A stretch of DNA of 64,000 bases from Burkholderiales bacterium 8X (GTDB lineage Bacteria; Pseudomonadota; Gammaproteobacteria; Burkholderiales; Burkholderiaceae_C). The translations under genes were made by a program, and so were the position numbers. The DNA lies in assembly GCA_902506565.1 (NCBI GenBank), contig LR732703.1, forward strand, positions 2,652,125-2,716,124, in the 5' to 3' direction. Positions 36,377-46,137 of this stretch are shown here, piece by piece; the first letter of the stretch is position 1, and the number at the start of each line of letters is the position of its first letter. The notes below the pieces were generated by a model, which was not told the origin of the DNA, ran no database searches, and saw only the letters and a program-made list of their open reading frames with translations.

Positions 36377-37288
36377 TTATTCCTTCGATGGAGTCGTGAA
36401 GAAGGAAAGCGCCTCAGCGAGCAGTTCGCCCGGCGCCTCCTCGGGAATGTAGTGGCCGCACGCGACCGATCGCCCGGATACCTGCAACGCGCGCTCGCGC
36501 CAGAGCCCGAGCACGTCGAACGAGCGGCCGACGGCGCCGTGCTCACCCCACAGGACTCGCAGCGGCTGCGCCAGCTTGCGCCCGGCCGAGACGTCTTCGC
36601 GGTCGTGTTCCAGGTCGATGCTCGCGGACGCCCGATAGTCTTCGCAGATCGAGACCGCCGAGCCCGGCGTGCCGGCGCAGCGTTCGTACTCGGCCAACGC
36701 AAAGGGCGCGAATGCGGCGAGGCCGGCGTGCCGCTTGCCCATGACGCTGCGAACGAAGCGAACCGGATCGGAGTCGATCAATGCCTCCGGCAAGGGTGGC
36801 GGCTGGATCAGGAAGAACCAGTGCCAATACGCGCGTGCAAAAGCGTCGGTGGTGTTCTCGTACATCGAAAGCGTCGGCGCGATGTCGAGCAACATCATCC
36901 GGCTCACGGCGCCGGTGTGATCGGCGGCCAGGCGATGCGCGACGCGGGCGCCGCGGTCATGGGCGAGCACGCCGAAGCGTTCGAATCCGTGTGTTCGCAT
37001 CACGTGCAAGGCGTCGGCAGCCATCTCGCGCTTGCTGTGGTTGAGGTGCAGCGGATCCGCCGGCGGTCGACCCGAATCGCCGTAGCCGCGGAGGTCGAGT
37101 GCGACGACGGTGAAGCGGTCGGACAGCGCGGGCGCGAGGCCGTGCCAGATCGCGTGGGTCTGCGGATGCCCGTGCAGCAGCAAGAGCGGCGGCCCCATGC
37201 CGCCTGCGCGACCATGCAGGCGCACGCCGCCTCGCTCGACGTCGAAGCTTCGGAATCCCGGAAACGCTCGATCCAATGCAGTCGTCAT
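36377..37288 (-). CDS. Alpha/beta hydrolase, fluoroacetate dehalogenase-like
   Basis: A 303-residue hydrolase whose active-site pattern follows Rhodopseudomonas fluoroacetate dehalogenase almost position for position: nucleophile Asp111 in AHDRGARVAHR with Arg112 and Arg115, acid Asp135 in LLDIAP, His156-Trp157 in YWHWFF and Tyr218 in EDYRA for the halide pocket, and His279 in CGHY as catalytic base. Haloacetate hydrolysis is plausible; epoxide hydrolase or other specificity remains possible. It is directly upstream of the TtuC-like dehydrogenase. Confidence 0.82.
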   Translation of the reverse strand: MTTALDRAFPGFRSFDVERGGVRLHGRAGGMGPPLLLLHGHPQTHAIWHGLAPALSDRFTVVALDLRGYGDSGRPPADPLHLNHSKREMAADALHVMRTHGFERFGVLAHDRGARVAHRLAADHTGAVSRMMLLDIAPTLSMYENTTDAFARAYWHWFFLIQPPPLPEALIDSDPVRFVRSVMGKRHAGLAAFAPFALAEYERCAGTPGSAVSICEDYRASASIDLEHDREDVSAGRKLAQPLRVLWGEHGAVGRSFDVLGLWRERALQVSGRSVACGHYIPEEAPGELLAEALSFFTTPSKE

Positions 37289-37331
37289 GTCTCGGTTGAC
37301 CTCTTCTGGGAGCCGCGGCGTCCGATGCCGG

Positions 37332-38210
37332 CTAGCTTTTCACCACCAACCCGACGCCCACCGCCGTCATCCCGATGCCGATCAGGGTGACCGCCGTGAC
37401 CGGCTCGGCGAACAACAACCACGCGATGACCGCGGTGCATGGCGGTACCAGGTAGAGCAAGCTGGTGACGGCAGTCGCCGATCCGCGCTGGATCAACAAG
37501 TACAGCAGCGAGCTGCCTCCCAGCGACAGCGCCAGCACCGACCAGGCCATCGCGCCGGCCGAGTAGACGTTCCATTGGATGCCGTCGGCTTCGAGCAGCG
37601 CGAAGGGCAACGTGACCGCCAGTGCGGCCGCGATCTGGATGGCGCTCGCACTGCGCACGTCGAGCGGCGCCAGGTAGCGCTTCTGGTACAGGGTACCGGC
37701 CGTGATCGAAACCAGCGCCATCACGGCGAGGCTCATCGACACCGTGGTGACTTCGCCGCCCTGCCCCAGCTTGCGCCAGACCACCAGCACCAGCCCTGCG
37801 AAACCGAGACCGAGGCCGAGCCACTGCCGACGCGTGACCGACGTGCCCGCGAAGATCGAAAGCCAGACGGCAGTCAGCACCGGCTGGATGCTCACGAGCA
37901 AGGCCGTGAGCCCCGAGCCCATGCCAGCCCGCACGGCAGCCCATACGCCGCCCAGGTAGCCGGCCTGCATCAGGATGCCGGTCACCGCGAGATGAGCCCA
38001 CTGCGCGCGACGGGTGGGCCACTCGACCTTGGCAAGTCGGACCCACACGAGGAAACAGATCAGCGAAAGCGCATAGCGCACGGCCAGGAACTTGAGCGGC
38101 GGGGCATAGGGCATGCCGTAGCGCGCGACGATGAAGCCGGTGCTCCAGATCAACACGAACACCGCCGGCATGGCCCGAATCCAGCCCGACTCGCGGGCGA
38201 CCTGCATCAT
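37332..38210 (-). CDS. EamA-family (DMT superfamily) transporter
   Basis: A 292-residue membrane protein with ten hydrophobic segments in two EamA repeats (WIRAMPAVFVLIWSTGFIVARYGMPYAPPLKFLAVRYALSL, then MALVSITAGTLYQKRYLAPLD and on). DMT transporters export metabolites such as amino acids; the substrate is unknown. Its ATG overlaps the pgsA stop (ATGA, 38207-38210), so it is coupled to pgsA. It ends shortly before the alpha/beta hydrolase gene. Confidence 0.9.
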   Translation of the reverse strand: MMQVARESGWIRAMPAVFVLIWSTGFIVARYGMPYAPPLKFLAVRYALSLICFLVWVRLAKVEWPTRRAQWAHLAVTGILMQAGYLGGVWAAVRAGMGSGLTALLVSIQPVLTAVWLSIFAGTSVTRRQWLGLGLGFAGLVLVVWRKLGQGGEVTTVSMSLAVMALVSITAGTLYQKRYLAPLDVRSASAIQIAAALAVTLPFALLEADGIQWNVYSAGAMAWSVLALSLGGSSLLYLLIQRGSATAVTSLLYLVPPCTAVIAWLLFAEPVTAVTLIGIGMTAVGVGLVVKS

Positions 38211-38797
38211 TTGGCCCGGGCCCGGATCTCGGGAATGGCTTTCTGGAGGTAATACACCATCGACCACACGGTCAGCACGGCCGAGAGCCAGATCAACCAC
38301 TGCCCCCAGAGGCCGGTGTCGATCAGCCCGAACAGGAAGCCGTCGTAGAGCAGGAACGGAATGGCGACCATCTGCACCACCGTCTTGACCTTGCCCAGCA
38401 TGTGGACCGCCACGCTCTTGCCGGCACCGATCTGCGCCATCCATTCGCGCAGCGCGGAGATCGCGATCTCGCGTCCGATGATGATCAAGGCCACGAACAC
38501 GTCGGCCCGATTGAGGTGAACCAGCACCAGGAGCGAGGCACAGACCAGGAACTTGTCGGCCACCGGATCGAGAAAGGCGCCGAAGGCCGAGGTCTGGTTC
38601 AACCTGCGGGCCAGGAAGCCGTCGAGCCAGTCGGTGGCGGCGAAGACGATGAACATGACCGTCGCGAGCAGGTTGCGCGTGGGCTCGGCCATCGGCAGGT
38701 AGAACACACCCACGATCAACGGTATCGCGACGATGCGCGTCCAGGTCATGATCGTCGGCAGGGTCCAGAACATCGGGCGCATTGTGTCACGCGACAT
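38207..38797 (-). CDS. pgsA: CDP-diacylglycerol-glycerol-3-phosphate 3-phosphatidyltransferase
   Basis: A 196-residue inner-membrane enzyme making phosphatidylglycerophosphate. The CDP-alcohol phosphotransferase motif DG-x2-AR-x8-G-x3-D-x3-D is present as WLDGFLARRLNQTSAFGAFLDPVADK (two pieces read together), near residues 60-85. Several membrane segments. The gene starts immediately after the uvrC stop, the usual uvrC-pgsA order. MFWTLPT a few residues in is an alternative start. Confidence 0.94.
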   Translation of the reverse strand: MSRDTMRPMFWTLPTIMTWTRIVAIPLIVGVFYLPMAEPTRNLLATVMFIVFAATDWLDGFLARRLNQTSAFGAFLDPVADKFLVCASLLVLVHLNRADVFVALIIIGREIAISALREWMAQIGAGKSVAVHMLGKVKTVVQMVAIPFLLYDGFLFGLIDTGLWGQWLIWLSAVLTVWSMVYYLQKAIPEIRARAK

Positions 38798-40795
38798 TCA
38801 GTGCAGCGCGCGGTAGATCTCCTCGGCCAGGTCGAGGGCAATGCCTTCGACCGACGCGATGTCCTCCACGCTGGCCGCCGCCACCCCGCGGATGCCGCCG
38901 AATCGTTGCAAAAGACGAGCCCTCCGCTTCGGTCCGATGCCGGGGATGTCTTCGAGCTGGCTGCTGCCCACGCGCACCTTGGCGCGCTTGGCCCGCATGC
39001 CGGTGATGGCGAAACGGTGCGCCTCGTCGCGGATCTGGGCCACCAGCATCAACGCTGCGGAATCGCGGCCGAGATAGACCTTCTCGCGGCCGTCGGCAAA
39101 CACCAGCTCCTCGAGGCCGACCTTGCGGCCCTCGCCCTTCTCGACGCCGACGATCAGCGACAAGGGCAGCCCGAGTTCGCTGAACACTTCCCGCGCCATC
39201 GATACCTGGCCCTTGCCGCCATCCACCAGCACCAGGTCGGGCATTCGAGCCGCCCGGGTGCCGGGCTTGGCATCGCTGCCGACGCCGGCCGCATCGCCCG
39301 CCGGTGGCGCATCGACCTCCGCGGCCATGGCCTCGGCCAGCTTGCCGTAGCGGCGTTGCAGCACCTGGCGCATCGCGGCGTAGTCGTCGCCCGGCGTGAT
39401 GCCCTCGATGTTGTAGCGCCGATATTCCCGGTTCTGCATCGCATGACGCTCGAACACCACGCAGGAAGCCTGCGTCGCCTCGCCAGCCGTGTGCGAAATG
39501 TCGAAGCATTCGACCCGGAAGTTGTCGAGGTCGTCCGGCGCCAGTTCGAGCGCGTCGACCAGCGCTCGGGTGCGCGCCTGCTGCGAGCCTTCTTCGGCCA
39601 GCAGCCGGGCCAACTGAAGGGCGGCGTTCTTTTCGGCCATTTCGAGCCAGTGCCGCCGTTGCGCCCGGGGCTGGAACACCGCGGTGATCCGGCTCCCCGC
39701 CTGCTGGGAGATGGCTTCGATCAGCTCGCGCCCGACCAGCTCGCTCATCACCAGCGTGGAGGGAACAGGCACGTCGATGTAGTGCTGCGCGATGAAGGCT
39801 TCGAGCACCTGGACCTCGACCGAACGCTGCATCGGTTCGGCGCCCTCGGCAGTCGGCTCGCCGGCGGATTCGACATTCGGGTCGAGTTCGGCCTCGCGCT
39901 CGCCCCGGTACATCTGCGTCGCATCCTCGACATGCACCGGGAAATACGGCCGGTCGCCCAGGTGTCGCCCGCCGCGAACCATCGCGAGGTTCACGCAGGC
40001 CCTGCCGCCCTGCACCTTGACGGCGAGGATGTCGACATCCTTGTCCGATGCGATCTCGATCGATTGCTGATGCAGCACGCGCGACAGGGCCGACATCTGG
40101 TTGCGCAGTTCGGCCGCCTGCTCGAACTCGAGCCGCTCGGCATGCCGGCTCATGCGGCCTTCAAGCTGCGCCAGCACGGCCTGGGTATCGCCCATCAGGA
40201 AAGCCTCGGCATTGCTCACGTCCTGTGCATAGGCCTCGGGCGTGATGTGCCCGACGCACGGACCGGTGCAGCGCTTGATCTGGTACAGCAGGCACGGCCG
40301 CGTGCGATTGCTGTAGACCGTGTCCTCGCAAGTGCGCAGCTTGAACACCTTCTGCAGCAGCTGGATCGACTCCTTGACCGCCCAGGCACTCGGATAGGGC
40401 CCGAAATACCGATGCTTGCGATCCACCGCGCCGCGGTAGTAGGCCAGCCTCGGAAAGGTGTGCGAGGCGATCTTGAGGTAGGGGTAGCTCTTGTCGTCCC
40501 TGAAGAGGATGTTGTAGCGCGGCTTGAGCGACTTGATCAGGTTGTTCTCGAGCAGCAGGGCCTCGGCCTCGGAGCGCACCACGGTGGTCTCCATGCGCGC
40601 GATCTTGGAGATCATGTGCCCGATGCGCGTGCCGCCATGGTTCTTCTGGAAGTAGCTGGCCACCCGCTTCTTGAGGTTGCGCGCCTTCCCCACGTACAGC
40701 ACGCCGCCGGCGGAATCGAAATATCGGTAGACGCCCGGCAACTGCGGCAGGGCGGCCACTTCGCTGAGCAATTGGTCGGAGTGCGATTCGGACAT
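38798..40795 (-). CDS. uvrC: Excinuclease ABC subunit C
   Basis: A 665-residue dual-incision nuclease of nucleotide excision repair. The N-terminal GIY-YIG domain ([27 protein letters not shown]), a cysteine region (CTGPCVGHI), the UVR motif ([17 protein letters not shown]), the RNase H-like C-terminal nuclease ([51 protein letters not shown]) and the helix-hairpin-helix pair ([33 protein letters not shown]). An inserted acidic stretch at about 300-325 is less conserved. pgsA follows at once. Confidence 0.97.
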   Translation of the reverse strand: MSESHSDQLLSEVAALPQLPGVYRYFDSAGGVLYVGKARNLKKRVASYFQKNHGGTRIGHMISKIARMETTVVRSEAEALLLENNLIKSLKPRYNILFRDDKSYPYLKIASHTFPRLAYYRGAVDRKHRYFGPYPSAWAVKESIQLLQKVFKLRTCEDTVYSNRTRPCLLYQIKRCTGPCVGHITPEAYAQDVSNAEAFLMGDTQAVLAQLEGRMSRHAERLEFEQAAELRNQMSALSRVLHQQSIEIASDKDVDILAVKVQGGRACVNLAMVRGGRHLGDRPYFPVHVEDATQMYRGEREAELDPNVESAGEPTAEGAEPMQRSVEVQVLEAFIAQHYIDVPVPSTLVMSELVGRELIEAISQQAGSRITAVFQPRAQRRHWLEMAEKNAALQLARLLAEEGSQQARTRALVDALELAPDDLDNFRVECFDISHTAGEATQASCVVFERHAMQNREYRRYNIEGITPGDDYAAMRQVLQRRYGKLAEAMAAEVDAPPAGDAAGVGSDAKPGTRAARMPDLVLVDGGKGQVSMAREVFSELGLPLSLIVGVEKGEGRKVGLEELVFADGREKVYLGRDSAALMLVAQIRDEAHRFAITGMRAKRAKVRVGSSQLEDIPGIGPKRRARLLQRFGGIRGVAAASVEDIASVEGIALDLAEEIYRALH

Positions 40796-40857
40796 CGGCG
40801 CGTATTGTGGCGGCTGCGGTGGCTCCTGCCCGGGTGCCGCCTGTAGAGTACCCAGTC

Positions 40858-41925
40858 ATGCGCTGGGACGTTTTCTGCAAGGTCATCGACAACCACGGCG
40901 ATCTCGGCGTCTGCTGGCGTCTTGCCTGCGATCTGGCCGCGCGGGGCGAGCAGGCGAGACTCTGGATCGACGACGCTTCGGCGCTCGCCTGGATGGCGCC
41001 GCGGGGCCGCGAGGGCGTCGAGGTGATCGACTGGTCGAATCCGGAGGCGGTCGGCGAGGCCGTTGCTCGAGCGGCGCCCGACATCCTGGTGGAAGCTTTC
41101 GGCTGCGATCCGGAACCTGCGCTGCTCGCCCGGTTCGCAGATGCCCACCGAGACGCATCGACCGGCGTCTGGATCAATCTCGAGTATCTGTCCGCAGAGC
41201 CGTACGTCGAGCGGCTGCACGGATTGCCCTCCCCCGTGTTCAAGGGGCCCGGCGCCGGCCGACCCAAGTATTTCTTCTATCCCGGCTTCACCGATCGCAC
41301 CGGCGGACTGCTCAGGGAGCCGGGCTTGCCAGGGCAGCGGGCTGCCTTCGATCGAACGCCGTGGCTGGCGGCTCGCGGCATTCCCTTGGGTGACGAGCGA
41401 CTGGTCAGCTTGTTCTGCTATGAGCCACCGGCCTTGGAGTCGCTGCTGCACCGTTTGCGCGAAGGTTCGCGACCGACGCGGCTCTTGGTGACAGCCGGAC
41501 GCGCCACCGCGGCGCTGCCGCCCGGAACGCCCGAAGTCGGCGCTTTGAAAATCACGTGGCTTCCTTACCTGTCCCAGGTGGACTACGACCATTTGCTGTG
41601 GTCCTGCGACCTCAATTTCGTCCGCGGGGAGGATTCGTGGGTGCGCGCCTTCTGGGCGGGCGCTCCGTTCGTCTGGCAGATCTATCCGCAGGACGATGAC
41701 GCCCATCACGTGAAGCTGGAGGCATTCATGGATTGGATGAGGCCTCCCGTCGAGTGGCGCCGGGCCCATCGGGTCTGGAACGGAATGCAGGCTGGCGAGA
41801 TGCCGGCGCTGGACGAAGCCACTTTGGACCACGCGACTCGGGCAACCCGGGATGCTCGGCAAGACCTGCTGGGGCAACAGGACCTGACCAGCCGGCTGAT
41901 GCAATTTGTCCGGCAAAAACAGTAA
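40858..41925 (+). CDS. earP: EF-P arginine rhamnosyltransferase EarP
   Basis: A 355-residue GT-B-like glycosyltransferase that transfers rhamnose from dTDP-rhamnose to Arg32 of EF-P. The family pattern is clear: MRWDVFCKVIDNHGDLGVCWRLACDLA with the conserved Asp residues, WINLEYLSAEPYVERLHGLPSP, and DLNFVRGEDSWVRAFWAGAPFVWQIYPQDDDAHHVKLEAFM with the conserved Glu. The ATG at 40858 gives the standard N-terminus. It lies 117 bases upstream of efp, its substrate. The dTDP-rhamnose genes are not in the window. Confidence 0.96.
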   Translation: MRWDVFCKVIDNHGDLGVCWRLACDLAARGEQARLWIDDASALAWMAPRGREGVEVIDWSNPEAVGEAVARAAPDILVEAFGCDPEPALLARFADAHRDASTGVWINLEYLSAEPYVERLHGLPSPVFKGPGAGRPKYFFYPGFTDRTGGLLREPGLPGQRAAFDRTPWLAARGIPLGDERLVSLFCYEPPALESLLHRLREGSRPTRLLVTAGRATAALPPGTPEVGALKITWLPYLSQVDYDHLLWSCDLNFVRGEDSWVRAFWAGAPFVWQIYPQDDDAHHVKLEAFMDWMRPPVEWRRAHRVWNGMQAGEMPALDEATLDHATRATRDARQDLLGQQDLTSRLMQFVRQKQ

Positions 41926-42042
41926 AATCGCGGGCTTTGCGGATTCTCGAGCCCGGGCCGTGACCCGAAAAAGGCTTTTCCGCCGAACCCGCCGCGGTGC
42001 GATTCAGCAACGAGCGGCCAACCTCAGAGACCCTGACTCCTT

Positions 42043-42597
42043 ATGAAGATCGCTCAAGAAATCCGCGCCGGCAACGTCATCATGCACGGCAAGGACCCGA
42101 TGGTCGTCCTCAAGACCGAATACAGCCGCGGTGGCCGCAATTCAGCCACCGTCCGCATGAAGATGAAAAGCCTGATCGCGAACTTCAACACCGAAGTCGT
42201 GTTCAAGGCCGACGACAAGATCGACCAGATCGTCCTCGAGAAGAAGGAATGCACGTACTCGTACTTCGCCGATCCCATGTACGTCTGCATGGACAGCGAG
42301 TACAACCAGTACGAAGTCGAAGCCGAGAACATGGGCGATGCGCTCAACTACCTGGAAGACGGCATGGCCGTCGAAGTCGTCTTCTACGAAGGCAAGGCCA
42401 TTTCGGTCGAATTGCCGACCAGCGTAGAGCGCGAAATCACCTGGACGGAGCCCGCCGTCAAAGGCGATACCTCCGGCAAGGTGATGAAGCCCGCCAAGAT
42501 TTCCACCGGCTTCGACGTCGGCGTTCCGCTATTCGTCGCGCAAGGCGACAAGATCGAAATCGACACGCGCACGGGTGAATACCGCAAGCGCGTCTGA
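42043..42597 (+). CDS. efp: Elongation factor P (Arg32 type)
   Basis: A 184-residue factor that rescues ribosomes stalled at polyproline. The loop that enters the peptidyl-transferase centre reads [12 protein letters not shown] and carries Arg at position 32, the residue rhamnosylated by EarP, rather than the lysine modified by EpmA. Domains II and III run to the C-terminal TGEYRKRV. earP is directly upstream, which supports the modification. A TAAAAT at 41923-41928 may be its own -10. Proline-rich TonB and PhoH in this window are examples of proteins that would need it. Confidence 0.97.
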   Translation: MKIAQEIRAGNVIMHGKDPMVVLKTEYSRGGRNSATVRMKMKSLIANFNTEVVFKADDKIDQIVLEKKECTYSYFADPMYVCMDSEYNQYEVEAENMGDALNYLEDGMAVEVVFYEGKAISVELPTSVEREITWTEPAVKGDTSGKVMKPAKISTGFDVGVPLFVAQGDKIEIDTRTGEYRKRV

Positions 42598-42643
42598 TGG
42601 GTCCAGGCCCAAGGCAAGACCTTGCGAGCGCGACCTCCCAGTT

Positions 42644-42669
42644 AAAAAGGCTCCATCCGGGGCCTTTTT
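42644..42669 (+). terminator. Intrinsic terminator after efp
   Basis: AAAGGCTCC and GGGGCCTTT pair (one T-G wobble) around a short loop and continue into a five-T run. Confidence 0.8.
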
Positions 42670-42728
42670 CTATGGGCCCTGCTGACATCGCACCACGCTT
42701 CATTCACCTTTCAGCTCAAATCGATTCC

Positions 42729-43601
42729 ATGGCCACCAGCCCTCGCACCCACGACCTTCACAACAAGCGCCTGGCCGATGCCTGGGCGACCCTGCAGGCC
42801 CATTCCGACACGGGGTTGCCGCTCAACCCGGACCCTTCGCGCCTCGCCTTCGCCGACCCCGAATTCCTGCTCCGGCGCGAAACACGTGGTCTTCGCATGC
42901 AGCTCGAGCTGATGAAGCCCGATATCGAGATGCGAGCCCACGGCATCGAGAACACCATCGTGGTCTTCGGCAGCGCCCGGGTCCGCAGCGAAGAAGAATC
43001 CGCAGCGCTCGTTGCGGAGGCCGAGGCCGCCGGCGACGAAGCGCTGGCAGAGCGCCGGCGCCGCCTGGCGCGCAGTTCGCACTACTACGAAAAAGCGCGC
43101 GCCTTCAGCAAGCTGGTGGCCGAGTACAGCACCGACAAGCAACCCGCGGACAAGCTGTTCGTCTGCACCGGCGGCGGCCCCGGCATCATGCAAGCCGCGA
43201 ACCGCGGCGCCTACGAAGGAGGCGGCCTGTCGGTCGGTCTGGCGATCGCGCTGCCGATGGAGGAAGAAGCCAACCCCTACGTCACGCCGGCGCTCAGCTT
43301 CAAGTTCCACTACTTCGCCATTCGCAAGATGCACTTCATGATGCGTGCGAAGGCCCTGGTCGCGTTTCCGGGCGGCTTCGGGACGCTGGACGAGTTGTTC
43401 GAGGTGATCACCCTGGTCCAGACCCGCAAGGCGAAGCCGGTGCCGATCGTCCTGTTCGGTTCGGACTACTGGCGCAAGCTGATCGATTTCGACTTCCTGG
43501 CGGACCAAGGCGTGATCTCACCCGAAGACATCAAGCTCGTCGAATACGTCGACGCGCCGCAGGACGCCTGGGATTCGATCCGCCGTTTCTACGAGTTGTG
43601 A
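42729..43601 (+). CDS. LOG family protein (TIGR00730-type Rossmann fold)
   Basis: A 290-residue LOG/lysine-decarboxylase-like protein. The family motifs are FVCTGGGPGIMQAANRGAYEGGG and VAFPGGFGTLDELFEVITLVQTRK (PGGxGTxxE). Many members are cytokinin-riboside phosphoribohydrolases cleaving nucleotide 5'-monophosphates; bacterial roles vary and include PpnN-like nucleotide hydrolysis. The N-terminal about 80 residues are specific to this larger subgroup. The ATG at 42729 was chosen; an earlier in-frame start near 42672 lies in the efp terminator. It ends overlapping the convergent MFS gene by 13 bases. Confidence 0.88.
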   Translation: MATSPRTHDLHNKRLADAWATLQAHSDTGLPLNPDPSRLAFADPEFLLRRETRGLRMQLELMKPDIEMRAHGIENTIVVFGSARVRSEEESAALVAEAEAAGDEALAERRRRLARSSHYYEKARAFSKLVAEYSTDKQPADKLFVCTGGGPGIMQAANRGAYEGGGLSVGLAIALPMEEEANPYVTPALSFKFHYFAIRKMHFMMRAKALVAFPGGFGTLDELFEVITLVQTRKAKPVPIVLFGSDYWRKLIDFDFLADQGVISPEDIKLVEYVDAPQDAWDSIRRFYEL

Positions 43602-44773
43602 ACCTCCGGCGGCGGCGCCTGCAGACCCCAGACCGCGCGAGTGCCCGCTGCCACCACCCCGCCCACCAGCCAGAACACGCCGGCAACGCCGATCAACGCG
43701 CCAGCCGCTCCGAACAGCATCGGCATCGCGACGCTGGACGCATTGAGCGTCATCACCCGCAGACCCAGCGCCTCCCCGTGCCTCGCATGCGGCGTGATCT
43801 GGTGCAGCATGCTCATGACCATCGGCTGCACCGCGCCGAGCGCGATCCCGAGCATCACCGAACAAGCGCCCATGCCGAGCGCGCTGCCCATCAAGGGATA
43901 GATCGCGAAGACCGCCGCGGTGATCACGTTCGATGCGGTGATCACCCCGCGTTCGCTGAAGCGCGATGCCACCAGTGGCAGCAGGACGCGAATACCGGCT
44001 GCGGCCACGGCGAATGCGCCGAGCAGCGTGCCGATGGTCGAGGCGCTCAACCCTCGCTCGTGGCCGAGGATCGGCAGCACGAAGGTATGCACATCCCACG
44101 ATGCCGATTGCAGCCAGTTGACGAAAAGCAGTCGGCGAAACATCGGCTGCGAGAGCAGATCCCAAGCCCGCGGCCTGGCCGTGCCGGGCGGCAGCACCAC
44201 CGCCCCGAGCTCGTGGGTTTGTCGTGCCAGCAGCCAGCAGAGGATCGGCAGCAGCGCCAGCAGCGCGAAGGCGATCCGGTAGCCGGGCAAGTCGCCGGGA
44301 CTCGCGCCGGCGTGGTCGATGAGCAGTCCCGCCGCAAAGGGGCCGACGAAGTTGGCGGCGGCAGGTGCAATGGCCAGCCAGCTGAAGACCTGCTTGAGTT
44401 CGGTCGGGTTCGCCGCTGCCCGGCCGACGTGCCGCTGCAGCGCGATCACCGCCACACCGGTCGCACCGCCAGTCAACAGCGCCGCCAGGCACAGCACCGG
44501 AAACACGGGAAGTGCCGCGGCGGAGGCGGCGCCCACCGAAGCCGAGATGACCGCCAGCCGAAGCGGCGCGCGCAAGCCGCGCCGGTCGGCATAGCGGCCG
44601 GCCGGCAGCGCCAGGAACACTTGCGTCAGCGCGAACAAGGCGAGCAACACGCCGACCGCCGCCGCGCTGTAGCCTTCGCGCAGCGCCAGGAGCGGCGCCG
44701 CCAGGCGGGTGCCGGTCATCGCCGCATGAAGAAAGACTTGCGCCAGGATCAGGCGCAGCAAGGCCGCGTTCAC
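43589..44773 (-). CDS. Major facilitator superfamily transporter
   Basis: A 394-residue integral membrane protein with 12 hydrophobic segments. The MFS motif between helices 2 and 3 reads LPAGRYADRRGLRAPLRL (DRRG-type). Substrate unknown; it resembles the generic drug/metabolite MFS permeases. Starts MNAALLRLILAQVF; overlaps the end of rmuC by 4 bases (44770-44773), so it is coupled to it, and overlaps the convergent LOG gene tail by 13 bases. Confidence 0.9.
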   Translation of the reverse strand: MNAALLRLILAQVFLHAAMTGTRLAAPLLALREGYSAAAVGVLLALFALTQVFLALPAGRYADRRGLRAPLRLAVISASVGAASAAALPVFPVLCLAALLTGGATGVAVIALQRHVGRAAANPTELKQVFSWLAIAPAAANFVGPFAAGLLIDHAGASPGDLPGYRIAFALLALLPILCWLLARQTHELGAVVLPPGTARPRAWDLLSQPMFRRLLFVNWLQSASWDVHTFVLPILGHERGLSASTIGTLLGAFAVAAAGIRVLLPLVASRFSERGVITASNVITAAVFAIYPLMGSALGMGACSVMLGIALGAVQPMVMSMLHQITPHARHGEALGLRVMTLNASSVAMPMLFGAAGALIGVAGVFWLVGGVVAAGTRAVWGLQAPPPEVHNS

Positions 44774-46137
44774 GTCGTCTTGTCATCCTCGATCGAATTT
44801 GGGTCGATGGGCGGCAGCAGCTCGCGGGTCTGGTCGTCCGGCAGGGCTTCCACCTTGCGCAGGGCCAGCCGCATCTGCTTGGCCCGGGTGTCGGCCTTGT
44901 CGAGCGTGTCGGATGCCTTGGCGACCTGCTCCTTGATGCGCGACACCCACTCGCCGTAGCGCTCGAATTCGTTCTTGACCGCGCCCAGCACGTTCCACAC
45001 TTCGGATGCCTGCTGCTCGAGGGCCAGGGTGCGAAATCCCATCTGCAGGCTGTTGAGCATGGCCAGCAGCGTGGTCGGCCCGGCCAGCGTGATCCGGTGC
45101 TGGCGCTGCACCAGCTCCATCAGCCCCGGGCGGCGCAAGACCTCGGCATACAGGCTTTCGATCGGCAGGAACAGGATGGCGAAGTCGGTGGTGTGCGGCG
45201 GCGCCAGGTAGCTTTCGGAGATCAGCTTCGCTTCGCTTCGGATGCGAGCTTCGAGCGCCTTGCCGGCCAGCTCGACGGCGCTCGCGTCGGCTCGCTCGTG
45301 CGCATCGAGCAGACGCTCGTAGTCGTCGCGCGGAAATTTCGCATCGATCGGCAGCCACACCGGCGACCCGTCGTCCGAGCGGCCCGGAAACCGAACCGCG
45401 AAGTCGACCCGCTGGTTGCTGCGCGGACGGGTCTCAACCTGCTTTGCGAACTGCTCCGCCGTCAACACCTGTTCGAGCAGGGATTCGAGCTGCACCTCGC
45501 CAAACATGCCGCGGGTCTTCACATTGGTCAGCACGCGCTGCAGGTTGCCGACGCCGACCGCCAGGGTCTGCATCTCGCCGAGGCCCTTGTGCACCTGGTC
45601 GAGCCGGTCCGCCACCTGCTTGAAGCTTTCGCCGAGGCGCGCTTCCAGCGTGGTCTGCAGCTTCTCGTCGACCGTCTTGCGCATTTCCTCGAGCTTGGCG
45701 GCATTGTTGTCCTGCAGCTGTGCGAGCTGCCTTTCCATGGTTTCGCGAACTTCGGCTAGACGCCGCGCATTCGAATCGCTCAGCCCTTGAAGCTGCGTGT
45801 TCAGCGTGTCGGCGAGCGTCTTCTGGAGCAGCGTCAATTGCTGCGCGAAGGCGTCGAGCTGCGCATTCTGGGTACGGGTAGATTCGGCGCCCTGCGCGGT
45901 GAGCGATTGCTGGAAGCGCGCGAAGGCCTCGGCCGTTTCCTGGCGCGAACCGCGCGACGTCTCGCTGATTTCGCGGCGCAGCTCGCGCTCGACACGCTCA
46001 TGACCGGAGCCCAGCGTCGCGATCAGCACGGTGTGATCCGCAGGCGCAGGCTTTCGAACCAGCAGCCACAGCAGCAACGCGAGGTTCAGCGCGGCCAGGC
46101 CGAGCACCCACCAGATGTCGGGCACCGCGGCTTCCAC
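44770..46137 (-). CDS. rmuC: DNA recombination protein RmuC
   Basis: A 455-residue protein with an N-terminal membrane anchor (WWVLGLAALNLALLLWLLVRK), a long coiled coil (about 45-180, rich in Glu/Gln/Leu) and a C-terminal RmuC domain (VLTNVKTRGMFGEVQLESLLEQVLTAEQFAKQVETRPRSNQRVDFAVRFPG, WLPIDAKFPRDDYERLLDA, FAILFLPIESLYAEVLRRPGLMELVQRQHRITLAGPTTLLAMLNSLQMG). The D and K residues of the nuclease-like fold (IDAKFP) are present. It limits inverted-repeat rearrangement in E. coli. Immediately follows the hydroxyacid dehydrogenase gene. Confidence 0.94.
   Translation of the reverse strand: MEAAVPDIWWVLGLAALNLALLLWLLVRKPAPADHTVLIATLGSGHERVERELRREISETSRGSRQETAEAFARFQQSLTAQGAESTRTQNAQLDAFAQQLTLLQKTLADTLNTQLQGLSDSNARRLAEVRETMERQLAQLQDNNAAKLEEMRKTVDEKLQTTLEARLGESFKQVADRLDQVHKGLGEMQTLAVGVGNLQRVLTNVKTRGMFGEVQLESLLEQVLTAEQFAKQVETRPRSNQRVDFAVRFPGRSDDGSPVWLPIDAKFPRDDYERLLDAHERADASAVELAGKALEARIRSEAKLISESYLAPPHTTDFAILFLPIESLYAEVLRRPGLMELVQRQHRITLAGPTTLLAMLNSLQMGFRTLALEQQASEVWNVLGAVKNEFERYGEWVSRIKEQVAKASDTLDKADTRAKQMRLALRKVEALPDDQTRELLPPIDPNSIEDDKTT

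Noticed and set aside
40796..40857. LexA (SOS) box upstream of uvrC
   Set aside because: A CTGT occurs near 40841 but the matching ACAG half is missing (CAGT instead).
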